Source: CAZEPT01 sp964626965 (GTDB lineage Bacteria > Patescibacteriota > Minisyncoccia > Phycocordibacterales > UBA9973). Taken from it: DNA of 64,000 nt. Positions within the stretch are counted from its first letter, which is position 1. Each line of letters starts with the position of its first letter. The DNA lies in assembly GCA_964626965.1 (NCBI GenBank), contig CAZVHB010000003.1, positions 1 to 64,000 on the forward strand. Direction: 5' to 3'. The position numbers were made by a program, and so were the translations under genes. Below the pieces are notes generated by a model. The model was given only the letters and a program-made list of their open reading frames with translations, did not search any database and had not been told where the DNA came from. Positions 34,284-43,524 of this stretch are shown piece by piece.

Positions 34284-35360
34284 ATGGCACTAAAAAAAGC
34301 AAAAAAAGAAGTAGTCTTAAAAACAACCAGCTCCCCTATTGAGGACACAATCAAATCAATCCAAACAAAATTTGGTGAAGGTGCGATTATGAAACTCGGT
34401 GATGCTCCAAAAGTAGATATTGGTGTGATTCCAACAGGGTCACTTGGTCTTGATATGGCGCTCGGTATCGGTGGAGTTCCACGAGGACGTATTATCGAAA
34501 TATTTGGACCAGAGTCATCTGGAAAAACAACACTTGCTCTTCATATCGTCGCAGAAGCCCAAAAACAAGGTGGTGTATGTGCTTATATTGACGCAGAACA
34601 CGCAATGGACCCAGAATATGCGAAAGCACTTGGTGTGAATATCAACGAACTTCTTATCTCACAACCAGATACAGGAGAACAAGGACTTGAAATTACTGAA
34701 TCACTTGTTCGGTCAGGTAAAATTGCTGTTATCGTTATTGACTCAGTTGCAGCGCTCACTCCAAAAGACGAGATCGAAGGAGATATGGGTGCTCATCATG
34801 TCGGGAAACAAGCGCGCCTCATGTCACAAGCACTTCGAAAACTCACTGCTATTGTTGCTCATTCAAACACTGTGGTGATCTTTATCAACCAAATCCGTAT
34901 GCAAATCGGTGTGATGTTCGGAAATCCAGAAACAACTCCTGGAGGAAAAGCACTTAAATTCTACACTTCTGTTCGTCTTGATATCCGTCGTATTGCACAA
35001 ATAAAAAAAGGTGAAGAAGTGGTGGGTGGTCGTACTCGTGTCAAAGTAGTCAAAAACAAAGTCGCAGCACCATTCAAACAAACTGAATTCGATATTATTT
35101 ATGGTGAAGGAATATCATTGGAAGGAGAAATCCTTGCCCTTGGTGAGAAACTCAACCTGATCACCAAATCTGGTTCATCATATACTTATGTACGACCAGA
35201 TGATAGCAAGAAAGGAGCAGACGAGAAAGAAGTAAAACTCGGACGTGGTTATGATGCAAGTCGTACATTCCTCAAGGAGGACAAAAAGCTGACCGATGAA
35301 CTCTTAAAAGAAATTAGAAAACGTTTTGATCAGATACAGGTTGCAAGTTCAGGAGAATAA
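34284..35360 (+). CDS. recA: Recombinase RecA
   Basis: RecA pairs and exchanges homologous DNA strands and drives the SOS response where LexA exists. The 358 residues have Walker A GPESSGKTTLAL near residue 77, YIDAEHAMDPEYAKALGV near 114, VIVIDSVAALTPK near 150, loop L2 with GVMFGNPETTPGGKALKFY near 210, and a C-terminal domain. No LexA-like gene or operator was noticed near it. With the pilus genes and comF downstream it could serve transformation. Confidence 0.98.
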   Translation: MALKKAKKEVVLKTTSSPIEDTIKSIQTKFGEGAIMKLGDAPKVDIGVIPTGSLGLDMALGIGGVPRGRIIEIFGPESSGKTTLALHIVAEAQKQGGVCAYIDAEHAMDPEYAKALGVNINELLISQPDTGEQGLEITESLVRSGKIAVIVIDSVAALTPKDEIEGDMGAHHVGKQARLMSQALRKLTAIVAHSNTVVIFINQIRMQIGVMFGNPETTPGGKALKFYTSVRLDIRRIAQIKKGEEVVGGRTRVKVVKNKVAAPFKQTEFDIIYGEGISLEGEILALGEKLNLITKSGSSYTYVRPDDSKKGADEKEVKLGRGYDASRTFLKEDKKLTDELLKEIRKRFDQIQVASSGE

Positions 35361-35388
35361 AATAAAAAGAATTCCTAATTAAAAATTT

Positions 35389-35474
35389 CTAATTTCTAAT
35401 TAAAACAAAGCAAAAATACAAAAAGCAATGCGACCATAGGTCGCATTGCTTTTTGTATTTTAATTAGAAATTAG
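35389..35474. terminator. Nested long hairpin (23-bp perfect arms, ATA loop), family member 3
   Basis: Arms 35413-35435 and 35439-35461 are perfectly complementary, with core GCGACC-ATA-GGTCGC. Outside them CTAATTTCTAATTAA (35389-35403) pairs with TTAATTAGAAATTAG (35460-35474). It lies between the convergent recA and pilB genes and should terminate both. Confidence 0.85.
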
Positions 35475-35499
35475 TTATTAGAAATTCTTAATTCTATGT

Positions 35500-37227
35500 T
35501 TATACTCCATACGCTTCTTGAAGTGTCGTGAGCCCAGAGAGTGCCTTAATGAGTGCATCTTCTCGAAGTGTAGTCATCCCTTTTGAACGAGCTAATTTAA
35601 AAATATCAGGTTCTACTGGACTCTTGAGAATCACTCTTTCGAGATCTTTATCAACAGTCAAAGCCTCCATGACAGCCATACGTCCTTTCATACCTGAAGG
35701 AAATTCTTTACTTGGAATTGGTTCATACGTACATGGAGCATCTAAAGGAATGAGCTTCCTTACTTCCTCAGGAAGGTCTTCAAATTGCTTGATAATGAGA
35801 GCGCGAGTAGCTTCATCAATCGGTAGCTCTTTCTTCGGACCAGGAGCAAAAGTTCGTACAAGACGCTGACCAAGAGCGAGTGTGAGTGTCGGCGCAATCA
35901 AATACGGATCAACTCCCATATCAATTAAACGAGGAATAGCTCCAGTTGCAGTGTTGGTGTGAAGTGTTGAAAACACAATGTGACCTGTAAGCGCAGCTTG
36001 AATAGCAAGACTCGCTGTTTCAGCATCACGAATTTCTCCCACCATGATCACATCCGGGTCTTGACGGAGGATAGATCGAAGTCCAGCAGCAAATGTATAT
36101 CCAATATCAGCCTGCACCTGAGACTGAGACACTCCGGGCATGTGATATTCCACAGGATCTTCTAGGGATACAACGTTCTCAGTATCTCGATCAATTTCAT
36201 TTAACATAGAAAACAAAGTAGTAGACTTACCGGATCCAGTTGGACCAGTCATCAGAATAATTCCATATGGTTTATCGAGCGCTAATTTAATTGCATCAGT
36301 AGTACTTGGTCTCAAATGAAGCTCACTGAGTGATTTTACCCCTTTTTCAGCATCCAAAATACGCATCACCACCTTTTCTCCATAATAGGTTGGGAAAGTA
36401 GACAGACGAAAATCAATTTTACGACCACCAATTTGAGCTGAAAAGCCAGAGTCTTGTGGCCTTCGTTTTTCATCAAAACGAAGTTTCCCGAGAATTTTAA
36501 TACGTGCAACAACCCCAGCAGAAACATTCAACGGCAGGTTGAGTACCGTATTGAGTGATCCATCTTGCCTAAAACGAACACGCACATCTTTACCAGAATT
36601 TTCAATGTGTATATCAGATGCATCCTTTGCAACAGCATCGTGCAAAATAGAGGACACAATTTTAATAATTGGAGCATCTTCAATAATCTTTTCTTCATCA
36701 ACAAGCTCTCCTTTTTTTTGCTTACGCAGAATAGATGGATCATCAAGAGACACAAGGTCAGCACTCTCAAATTCAGTCAATGCCTCATCAACCTTATCAG
36801 AAAAATTATCGTAGTTTTTAAAAATAGCATCAAATACTTTTTGGGAGATAAGATAGTAAGCAAATGGCATACCAAGTTTCGCAACAATAAACTGTAGTGC
36901 GTCATTTGCTTGAATATTTGCTGGATCAACAACACCAACTTCAAGTGTGTTGTCAGTAACACCCAAAGGAACACAGTTATAGTACCGAGCAGATTCTTGA
37001 GGAATGTATTTTAATACTTCAAACGAAACATCTTTAGGATCAACATCTTTTGAAGGAATACCGTAAAAATCACTCTTTAAACGAAGTATTTGCTCCACAG
37101 TAAGTCCTTTCTCAATAAGCAGACTCTCTACATTGCCTTGGTGGGTGTCATTAAGTTCTTTAACAAACTCATCAAGTATCTCATTTGATATGATACCAAG
37201 CCGAGTTAAGTGCTGTAAAAATTCCAT
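35500..37227 (-). CDS. pilB: Type IV pilus assembly ATPase PilB (GspE family)
   Basis: This cytoplasmic ATPase powers pilus extension. The 575 residues have an MshEN-like N-terminal domain (to about 150), then the ATPase domain with Walker A MTGPTGSGKSTTLFSML near residue 330, the Asp box and Walker B DPDVIMVGEIRDAETASLA near 396, and a C-terminal part. The tetracysteine zinc motif usual in PilB is missing: only one Cys is left in APCTYEPIP. It is the last gene of the pilM-N-O operon, 5 nt after the FN3 gene. Confidence 0.93.
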   Translation of the reverse strand: MEFLQHLTRLGIISNEILDEFVKELNDTHQGNVESLLIEKGLTVEQILRLKSDFYGIPSKDVDPKDVSFEVLKYIPQESARYYNCVPLGVTDNTLEVGVVDPANIQANDALQFIVAKLGMPFAYYLISQKVFDAIFKNYDNFSDKVDEALTEFESADLVSLDDPSILRKQKKGELVDEEKIIEDAPIIKIVSSILHDAVAKDASDIHIENSGKDVRVRFRQDGSLNTVLNLPLNVSAGVVARIKILGKLRFDEKRRPQDSGFSAQIGGRKIDFRLSTFPTYYGEKVVMRILDAEKGVKSLSELHLRPSTTDAIKLALDKPYGIILMTGPTGSGKSTTLFSMLNEIDRDTENVVSLEDPVEYHMPGVSQSQVQADIGYTFAAGLRSILRQDPDVIMVGEIRDAETASLAIQAALTGHIVFSTLHTNTATGAIPRLIDMGVDPYLIAPTLTLALGQRLVRTFAPGPKKELPIDEATRALIIKQFEDLPEEVRKLIPLDAPCTYEPIPSKEFPSGMKGRMAVMEALTVDKDLERVILKSPVEPDIFKLARSKGMTTLREDALIKALSGLTTLQEAYGV

Positions 37228-37232
37228 AATAA

Positions 37233-37910
37233 TTAAAGTTTAGGTGTCTTAAAAGACTGCGTGTCCCCTGTTGTAATTTTACCGTCTTTTGTCTTAACTA
37301 CAGCACGATAGTAATACACAGTATTTGGAGTAAGTTTAGTAATCGTATACGTAAATGTAGAACTTGTACCTTTTACTGCTATAGGTGTTTTATTTTCAAA
37401 AGGAGGTGTCGCTAATTTTCCCCATTCAAAATATTGCTCTACTGTATCAGTGAGGGTATTTTCACCGACCAATAAACCACTTGAAAGAGTCGCACTAGTT
37501 ACAGGGTTTGTTTTAATATACCCGGTCGTTGTAGTTGCACCCGATGTGACATATTCACCAGAAGATTCGTCACCAATAGGCAGAAAAGGGTTACTTCGGC
37601 CAACAGATTCATCGAGACGCTGTTCAGCATCAGCGGCAAGAGAAAAATCTTTGAGAGAAGTAAACTCAACTCGAGAAAATAGATTACTCGAGAGTTTAAT
37701 ACTGTTGATACTAAGCAGAAGTGACAAAAGCTCTTGGATATTCTCTTTTTTTACAGGAGCATCACCTGCGTCCCCGGCACTCACAGTGAGTCCATTTTTA
37801 GTTTCAGCGACAGGCCCTATATCTTGTCTCGGAGCAAATGTTTTATAGATAAAAAATATTGTTACTAAAATAAGACCGGTAATTGTAATTTTTTTTACTG
37901 TTTTATTCAT
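37233..37910 (-). CDS. Anchored protein with a fibronectin-III-like domain in the pilus operon
   Basis: The 225 residues have one N-terminal helix (ITITGLILVTIFFIYKTFA), a middle part with the DFSLAADAEQRLDESVGRSNPFLPIG stretch (residues about 90-115) whose NPF word recalls PilP-type lipoproteins, and a C-terminal FN3-like domain with SSTFTYTITKLTPNTVYYYRAVV. It takes the place of pilP between pilO and pilB, so a pilus alignment role is likely. Gaps to neighbours are 3 and 5 nt. Confidence 0.65.
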   Translation of the reverse strand: MNKTVKKITITGLILVTIFFIYKTFAPRQDIGPVAETKNGLTVSAGDAGDAPVKKENIQELLSLLLSINSIKLSSNLFSRVEFTSLKDFSLAADAEQRLDESVGRSNPFLPIGDESSGEYVTSGATTTTGYIKTNPVTSATLSSGLLVGENTLTDTVEQYFEWGKLATPPFENKTPIAVKGTSSTFTYTITKLTPNTVYYYRAVVKTKDGKITTGDTQSFKTPKL

Positions 37911-37913
37911 ATA

Positions 37914-38537
37914 TTAACTCTTTAACCAGTACGTTTGTACCTTAAGAACATATTTAAGATTATTCCCCTCTTTTGGAACAATCTGCAATTGCTGAATGTC
38001 TACAATACGAAGACTCTTTTCAAGATCACCCAAAAAAGCGATAAAGTCACTATATGTACCAATAAGTGTAAATTCTAATTCAAAACTTCCGTATTCTTTC
38101 TGATTTTCAAGTTCTTGTATTTTTGGATTTACAGGTTTTGCATCCTTCGCAGAAGCACCATCAGTACTTGCTGGGGCACCACCACTCACCGCACCTAACG
38201 AAGCTATTTTTTTATTTGGATCATATTTTGGATCTTCAAATGCAAGATTGTGTACACTTGTTGCAAGATGTTCAATTTCCAAAATAAGCTTCGTACTATT
38301 CACATCATCTGGCATTAAAATATTGAGACGATTCAAATCATCTTTCTGGAATTTATTTTTTAAATCGAGAAGTTCTTCTCTCTTCTTGAGTAATATGGTT
38401 GAGTTTTGTACTGCTTTGTCATATTCAGCAACTTCTGCTTTTCTATCCTGAACTGCTTGATACTCATTTTTAGTAAAACCAAAAAACACACCAGCTGAGG
38501 CAAGAAGAATAAAAATCGGTAACATAAATTGTATCAT
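37914..38537 (-). CDS. pilO: PilO-like pilus alignment protein
   Basis: PilO bridges the inner-membrane pilus platform. The 207 residues have an N-terminal helix (MLPIFILLASAGVFFGFTK), a coiled coil (AVQDRKAEVAEYDKAVQNSTILLKKREELLDLKNKF, positions 28-63) and a ferredoxin-like C-terminal part ending LKYVLKVQTYWLKS. Order and size after pilN support the call. Sequence is divergent. Confidence 0.8.
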   Translation of the reverse strand: MIQFMLPIFILLASAGVFFGFTKNEYQAVQDRKAEVAEYDKAVQNSTILLKKREELLDLKNKFQKDDLNRLNILMPDDVNSTKLILEIEHLATSVHNLAFEDPKYDPNKKIASLGAVSGGAPASTDGASAKDAKPVNPKIQELENQKEYGSFELEFTLIGTYSDFIAFLGDLEKSLRIVDIQQLQIVPKEGNNLKYVLKVQTYWLKS

Positions 38538-38543
38538 AGGAAG

Positions 38544-39263
38544 CTAATTTGTGGTTTGACCATTACTAGTAATAGGAGGTATAGCAACTGGAGTAGACAC
38601 AGGAGTCGCTTCAGGAAATGCAGCAGGTGGTGGAAGTGGTGTAGTTCGAGAACCAGATTGTGTTGCTTTCATAATATAGTTGGAATATTCAATTAAAATA
38701 GGACTTATGTCGAACATCAGGTTGAAAGTCACACTTCCATCCTTACTATTTACTATATCTGAAAAAATCGCGTTACGTACGTATTGATTATCTGCAAGTT
38801 TTTTAGACTGGAGTGCCACATAAGGAAGAGATTCGGCTTTACCAGCAAGACGTACTTGTATTTTAGAGGACCCACCAGTTCCAGTCACTGAATGACTAAA
38901 CTGTGTGTACTGAACTTTCTTTAGAGTATTTGCATTGAGCACATTGACGAGTATTGGTGATACTGTCGTATGATTATTGAGAACTTTTTCTGCTGTATTA
39001 ATACGTTTATCAAGTTGTTGTAAATCAGTAAGAGCCACTTGATCAAACTTCTCCCGAGCAGCTTTGAGGGTATTTTGTGATTTAATCACTTCTGCTTTTA
39101 GTTGGTTATTCCAAACATAAGTAAGAACAGAAAACCCGAGAACACAGAGAAGAACAACACTCGCAATGACGGTAAAAATACTCATCGTTGTACTACTACT
39201 TGAACGAGTGGTCACGAGTGATTTTTTTGGAATGAAAGATGTTGTTTGAAAGGTTGGTTCCAT
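38544..39263 (-). CDS. pilN: PilN-like pilus assembly protein
   Basis: PilN links cytoplasmic PilM to PilO. The 239 residues have a short cytoplasmic tail, a helix at about residues 30-50 (SIFTVIASVVLLCVLGFSVL), a coiled coil (residues 50-100) and a periplasmic-type domain, ending with a Pro/Thr-rich tail (PPPAAFPEATPVSTPVAIPP) not typical of PilN. It lies between pilM and pilO with a 6-nt gap to pilO. Confidence 0.75.
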   Translation of the reverse strand: MEPTFQTTSFIPKKSLVTTRSSSSTTMSIFTVIASVVLLCVLGFSVLTYVWNNQLKAEVIKSQNTLKAAREKFDQVALTDLQQLDKRINTAEKVLNNHTTVSPILVNVLNANTLKKVQYTQFSHSVTGTGGSSKIQVRLAGKAESLPYVALQSKKLADNQYVRNAIFSDIVNSKDGSVTFNLMFDISPILIEYSNYIMKATQSGSRTTPLPPPAAFPEATPVSTPVAIPPITSNGQTTN

Positions 39264-39318
39264 AGTTTTATTTTAGTATAAATAGAGCGTTCTGTTAAGC
39301 AATGAGTCCCCAGAATAC

Positions 39319-40443
39319 CTACTGAATTTTTCGAAGTGCTACCCCGAGTGCGACTGAAAACTCAGGACCAATAGAATCCAAAACTGGTGTCAAAAAAGCT
39401 GGGGCTTCTACCTTGGAAAATGGATGGGCGATAATGACTTCAGCTGTAAAACGCTCCCTTGCAACATCAAGGATCCCTTTCAACAGAGCTCCACCCCCAG
39501 AGAGAAATATCTTTGATATTGTTTTATTACTTTTCTTTTCGTAGTTAAAGATAACGCTTGAAGTTTCAGAAAAGATGTAGTTGAGTGAGAGAATAATAAT
39601 TTCATCAATATTTTTTGCATTGGGGTCTTTATACAGTCCGTAGGTACGCTTGAGTTCTTCAGCATCAGCGAAAGAGAGACTGAGTGATTGTGATATTGCG
39701 CGAGTCATATCAACACCACCACGTCCAACAATATGAAACGTTCTTACGATACCGTATTCCACAATAGAAAGTTTTGTCTTCCCTGCCCCAAAATCAATAA
39801 ATAAAATTGGACTCAAATCATTTCCAATAACAGAACGAATGGCAGAAAATACTTCGAGCTCAAACATTGGATTAATAATTTTTGCTTTACTTAAAATATC
39901 ATTGTATTGAGAAATTGTATCGTTATGAATCGCAACCGCCAATACTTCATTTTTAGGAGCAACATGGGTATCACCTTTTTTATCAAATACAGACTCTTCT
40001 TCTTTTGGGATTACCCAATAATCAAGAAGTACTTCAGATATTGGTACTGGTATAAATTTACGTGCTTCAGTTGGAACAATGCTCTGGTACTCTTTTTCAC
40101 TAATATTTGAAGGAAGCTCAAGAGTAAACAGTAAGCTGGAACTCGATGGTATCGCAACCCCTCCATCATAAACCGTCACACCAGACTCACGAATAATATC
40201 AGAGAGTGCCTGGACTATTTCAGGAACGGCAAGCGTAGTCACAGACCCGACAGGCTCTTTTTGGTACGGACCAAGTGCAAGTGTGCCGTATGTTTCTAAA
40301 ATAGCTTTTCCTCCTTTCTTTTTGAGCTGTACAATCTTAATTGCAGACACACCAACATCAATACCAATAACACTCTCGGCTGTTTTTTCAGAAGAGAATA
40401 GTTCTTTGGCTTCTTTTAGAATATCATCAAACAGATGTGTCAT
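39319..40443 (-). CDS. pilM: Pilus assembly actin-like protein PilM
   Basis: PilM is an actin-fold ATP-binding protein on the cytoplasmic face that anchors PilN. The 374 residues have VIGIDVGVSAIKIVQLKKK near residue 24 (phosphate-1), PILFIDFGAGKTKLSIVEYG near residue 215 (phosphate-2), and IFLSGGGALLKGILD near 312 (adenosine motif). It is first of the five-gene pilus operon. No pilC, pilT or pilD is in the window, so they lie elsewhere. Confidence 0.92.
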   Translation of the reverse strand: MTHLFDDILKEAKELFSSEKTAESVIGIDVGVSAIKIVQLKKKGGKAILETYGTLALGPYQKEPVGSVTTLAVPEIVQALSDIIRESGVTVYDGGVAIPSSSSLLFTLELPSNISEKEYQSIVPTEARKFIPVPISEVLLDYWVIPKEEESVFDKKGDTHVAPKNEVLAVAIHNDTISQYNDILSKAKIINPMFELEVFSAIRSVIGNDLSPILFIDFGAGKTKLSIVEYGIVRTFHIVGRGGVDMTRAISQSLSLSFADAEELKRTYGLYKDPNAKNIDEIIILSLNYIFSETSSVIFNYEKKSNKTISKIFLSGGGALLKGILDVARERFTAEVIIAHPFSKVEAPAFLTPVLDSIGPEFSVALGVALRKIQ

Positions 40444-40501
40444 TTGTGTTAAAGGTTACGATAGGTTAAAAATACGTTATACTTTATATACGACTCCGCA
40501 T

Positions 40502-41164
40502 ATGTATAGTATACAGTATATTTTTAAAAAAATCTTATTTCCACAACACTGTATTGTGTGCAAAAGAAATGATCCACTCTGTGATTCATGCGCACAATCA
40601 CTTATTGGTATACCCCACATTCACAGAGAGAAAAAATACACGGAAATCACTCTACTCCCCTACAAAAATAGAAATGTTTCTAACATTATTTGGGAACTTA
40701 AGTATAAAAACAACCAAGCACTACGAAAAAAAATTGTTTTAGCTACTCGTACAATACTCAACAAAGAGCTCTCACTCATCCTTCCCCAACAAACAAATCA
40801 TGTTCACTGCATCAGTGTTCCTAAAAATAAAACGGATACTCTTAAACAAAGGGATTTCGATCACGGGCTGTTATTAACAAAAGAATATGCAAAACAACTT
40901 CCCTACAACGTATCGATACTGACTGGCTACCTCTCAAAAGAGACTACACATAGACAAGTAGAACATACAAAACGTCGTGATCGTATCCACCATATAAAAA
41001 ATTCCATCACACAAACAGAAAAAATGAAAAACGTACCAAAAACCAATATACCTCTTATTATTATCGATGATGTAACAACAACAGGTGCAACTCGAGATGA
41101 GATGATTCGAGTAATGCACTATACATATACTGGTACCATTGTATTTATCGCGCTTGCGCACTAA
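40502..41164 (+). CDS. comF: ComF-family phosphoribosyltransferase
   Basis: ComF proteins are needed for natural transformation in other bacteria. The 220 residues from the ATG at 40502-40504 (MYSIQYIFKKILFPQHC) have an N-terminal Cys cluster (CIVCKRNDPLCDSC, residues 19-32), then LPYKNRNVSNIIWELKY, and the PRPP-binding loop IIIDDVTTTGATRDEM near residue 186. An upstream open frame overlaps pilM on the other strand and is not used. It is divergent from the pilus operon. Confidence 0.88.
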   Translation: MYSIQYIFKKILFPQHCIVCKRNDPLCDSCAQSLIGIPHIHREKKYTEITLLPYKNRNVSNIIWELKYKNNQALRKKIVLATRTILNKELSLILPQQTNHVHCISVPKNKTDTLKQRDFDHGLLLTKEYAKQLPYNVSILTGYLSKETTHRQVEHTKRRDRIHHIKNSITQTEKMKNVPKTNIPLIIIDDVTTTGATRDEMIRVMHYTYTGTIVFIALAH

Positions 41165-41205
41165 CGCTATACCACACACCTCTCTTGTGCTACTATTAGG
41201 GATGT

Positions 41206-42408
41206 ATGAAAAAGAGCACAAGAACCTGCGTTGAATGTGGAAACAATCAGACAAACCACACACTCACCTGGTTTGGAAACACAACAGGAATCCTTTTTAC
41301 TCCATTGGATAAAGTTCTCGTGAATAACTTTCTAGGAAAACTCCTCGGACGAAGTATCGATCGGATGACGAAACCATACTTACAAATTCTTCATACATGT
41401 CATTTAATACGATGGAATACCGATAGCACTAAAGCACTGACAAAACGCTCAGAAGTTATTTGGGATGAAGCAAAAAAAAGAGGAATTACCATGAAGCAAC
41501 TCGTTATCCTTAACAAACCTGTAGAATTTTATACTGCGACTTTAAAAAACGGGCGTCAGTTATTTTTCGAAAGTGTCCCACAAACAAAAAAAGGATTTAT
41601 CGAAAGTTATGCGTGGATGGATGACAAAAGTATTCTTAAGAAGAAATTACAACAAAAGAGCATCGCGACTCCATATGGAGGGAGTGTCTGGACTTTTAAT
41701 CAAGCAAGAAAAATTTTTAATGCAGTACAAAAGCCGGTGATTATTAAGCCACGAGTTGGTTCACGAGGTCGTCACACAACAACATTTCTCTACACAGAAG
41801 AAGATTTAAAAAAAGCATATGATAGTGCAAAAAAATTATGTTTTTTTGTTGTTGTTGAAGAACATCTCATTGGGAGTGTGTATCGAGGGACCTGTATCAA
41901 CGGAGTGCTCTATGGGGTTCTTGAAGGAATGCCTCCACGAATTACAGGAGATGGTATTTCAACTATCACAGAACTTATTACAATAAAAAATGAAGAAAGT
42001 AAAAATTCAACGGTCAAAGCTGTAGTAAAAAATGACAAACTCTCAACATTCCTATCACGTATCGGTTACACCGAAGATACAGTACTCCCAAAAGACATCA
42101 CGATAGATGTATCAGAGAAAGTCGGACTCTCTTACGGTGGAGATAGTCGTGAACTCTTCCCTGAAACACATCCAGAGATAAGAAAAGAGATCGAACGAGC
42201 AGCGGTTATGGTTGACGCGGGAGTCATCGGCTTTGATTTCATTATTCAAGATCCAACAAAAGACCCAGCTAATCAAAAATGGGGTATTATAGAGTGTAAT
42301 TCCCTGCCGTTTATTAATTTACATCATTTCCCAAATACAGGAGAACCAGTAGATATCGCTCAACACATCTGGAACGAAATAGAAAAACAAACTCAAACTA
42401 AAAAATAA
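41206..42408 (+). CDS. ATP-grasp enzyme, cyanophycin-synthetase-like
   Basis: An ATP-dependent carboxylate-amine ligase of unknown substrate. The 400 residues have an N-terminal CxxC (RTCVECGNNQ), a helical part, then the ATP-grasp fold: KPVIIKPRVGSRGRHTT near residue 180, VEEHLIGSVYRGTCINGVL near 224, PRITGDGISTITELI near 247 (a cyanophycin-synthetase hallmark), and WGIIECNSLPFIN near 368 with the metal-binding Glu and Asn. The Mur-ligase half of full cyanophycin synthetase is absent. Confidence 0.75.
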   Translation: MKKSTRTCVECGNNQTNHTLTWFGNTTGILFTPLDKVLVNNFLGKLLGRSIDRMTKPYLQILHTCHLIRWNTDSTKALTKRSEVIWDEAKKRGITMKQLVILNKPVEFYTATLKNGRQLFFESVPQTKKGFIESYAWMDDKSILKKKLQQKSIATPYGGSVWTFNQARKIFNAVQKPVIIKPRVGSRGRHTTTFLYTEEDLKKAYDSAKKLCFFVVVEEHLIGSVYRGTCINGVLYGVLEGMPPRITGDGISTITELITIKNEESKNSTVKAVVKNDKLSTFLSRIGYTEDTVLPKDITIDVSEKVGLSYGGDSRELFPETHPEIRKEIERAAVMVDAGVIGFDFIIQDPTKDPANQKWGIIECNSLPFINLHHFPNTGEPVDIAQHIWNEIEKQTQTKK

Positions 42409-42435
42409 AAACCCTACGAGAGGGTTTTTATTTTT
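42401..42435. terminator. Terminator overlapping the ATP-grasp stop codon
   Basis: AAAAATAAAAACCCT (42401-42415) pairs perfectly with AGGGTTTTTATTTTT (42421-42435) around ACGAG. The TAA stop of the ATP-grasp gene (42406-42408) is in the left arm. It serves both convergent genes. Confidence 0.88.
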
Positions 42436-42453
42436 CTAAGAAAATATTTTTTC

Positions 42454-43140
42454 TTATTTGTTTGACATTTCTCTTGAAACTTTATCCAAAAGACGTGAAG
42501 CATGTTCCTTTCCACCGAGTCCAAGTGCAAGACCTCCACCGAGTGCGAGCATCAAGACGAGTCCAGTGAATAGTGTACCAAAGAGTTCACGTCCAATACC
42601 GAGTTGAGAAAGAGCAACCATAAATGCAAATATCCAGATAGAATATTTTGCAACAGTTGCGAACATCATTGAGTGACGTCCAGCATCTACTGATTTTGCT
42701 CCGACAGTAACGATACCAGAAACAAAGTTAGATACATACGCTGCTGCGATAAGAACGATACTTGCAACGGCTACTTTTGGAAGAAAGCCAGTGATAAGTG
42801 TTACAAGAATAGCATTTAAATCACTGAGACCAATGATATTAAGTGTTACAACGAGTCCAACAATAATCACAAACCATCTAACAATCCATCCTAGAAATGA
42901 AGATGCAGAAAAACTTACACCTGCCTTTCTTGAAAGATCATCAAGACCAACACTGTCGAGTAGACGATCAAGCTTAATAGTAACGAAAAGCTCTTTTACA
43001 GCTCTTCCTAAGAGTGACCCAAGTACCCATGCGAGTACAAAAACGAGAAGCGCGACTATCAGATTTGGCACAAAATTTGCAAATCCGAGCCATACGTTTT
43101 GAAGAGATGAGGTGAATACCTCTGCCCAGCTTTGATTCAT
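42454..43140 (-). CDS. MscS-related membrane protein with conserved TM-helix repeats
   Basis: The 228 residues hold about five helices and repeats of the type seen in the TM_helix family: WLGFANFVPNLIVALLVFVLAWVLG near residue 18 and a second copy LITGFLPKVAVASIVLIAAAYVSN near residue 115. It ends in LGLGGKEHASRLLDKVSREM. It lacks the MscS beta domain, so it may be a small channel or scaffold. Start is the ATG at 43138-43140, preceded by ATATAAT repeats. Confidence 0.75.
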   Translation of the reverse strand: MNQSWAEVFTSSLQNVWLGFANFVPNLIVALLVFVLAWVLGSLLGRAVKELFVTIKLDRLLDSVGLDDLSRKAGVSFSASSFLGWIVRWFVIIVGLVVTLNIIGLSDLNAILVTLITGFLPKVAVASIVLIAAAYVSNFVSGIVTVGAKSVDAGRHSMMFATVAKYSIWIFAFMVALSQLGIGRELFGTLFTGLVLMLALGGGLALGLGGKEHASRLLDKVSREMSNK

Positions 43141-43245
43141 ATTATATTATATTAATTATTAATTTGAAACTTTATGCCGACGCACAAAGGTCTCTAGACT
43201 AAGTATATCAATTTTAAGAAAAGAAGTAACTAATCTGTGGAAAAC

Positions 43246-43383
43246 CCCCACACCTATCCTGCCATTATTCCAAAGTGTTTTAGTTCAATAAGGAGAAAAA
43301 AGAGATGCGCGATGCAGACAAGTGATCTATTTCAAAAATGTACTGTTGGAATACAAAAACACAATGGCAGGATAGGTGTCGGG
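43246..43383. ncRNA. Structured 138-bp element, copy 2
   Basis: CCCCACACCTATCCTGCCAT begins at 43246 and, with the following T (through 43266), is complementary to 43363-43383, except one position near the outer end. The inner ATTCCAA pairs with TTGGAAT. Compared with copy 1 at 27614, the middle of the outer stem (TCCTG versus CCAAA) and the inner stem changed on both sides so that pairing is kept. GTGTTTT near the left and AAAACAC near the right are also complementary and would cross the inner stem. Confidence 0.55.
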
Positions 43384-43449
43384 AGAAAAGTCCAGTACTA
43401 GTTTTTAGTGCGGAGTTTTTAGTTTATAGAGAAAACAGAGCACAAACAT

Positions 43450-43486
43450 ACAACAGCAGGGCGACCAAAGGTCGCCCTGCTGTTGT
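43450..43486. terminator. Long hairpin (17-bp perfect arms, AAA loop), family member 4
   Basis: ACAACAGCAGGGCGACC at 43450-43466 pairs exactly with 43470-43486. It lies 38 nt after the stop of the minus-strand gene 43525-44145. Outer flanks AGAAAACA and TGTTTTCT also pair, and the CCTGCAACCTACCACC flank resembles that at 30355-30391. Confidence 0.8.
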
Positions 43487-43524
43487 GTTTTCTATACCCT
43501 GCAACCTACCACCTATTCCCTAAC

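Noticed and set aside
40283..40501. Upstream extension of comF
   Set aside because: It overlaps pilM on the other strand; the family start with the Cys cluster follows the ATG at 40502.
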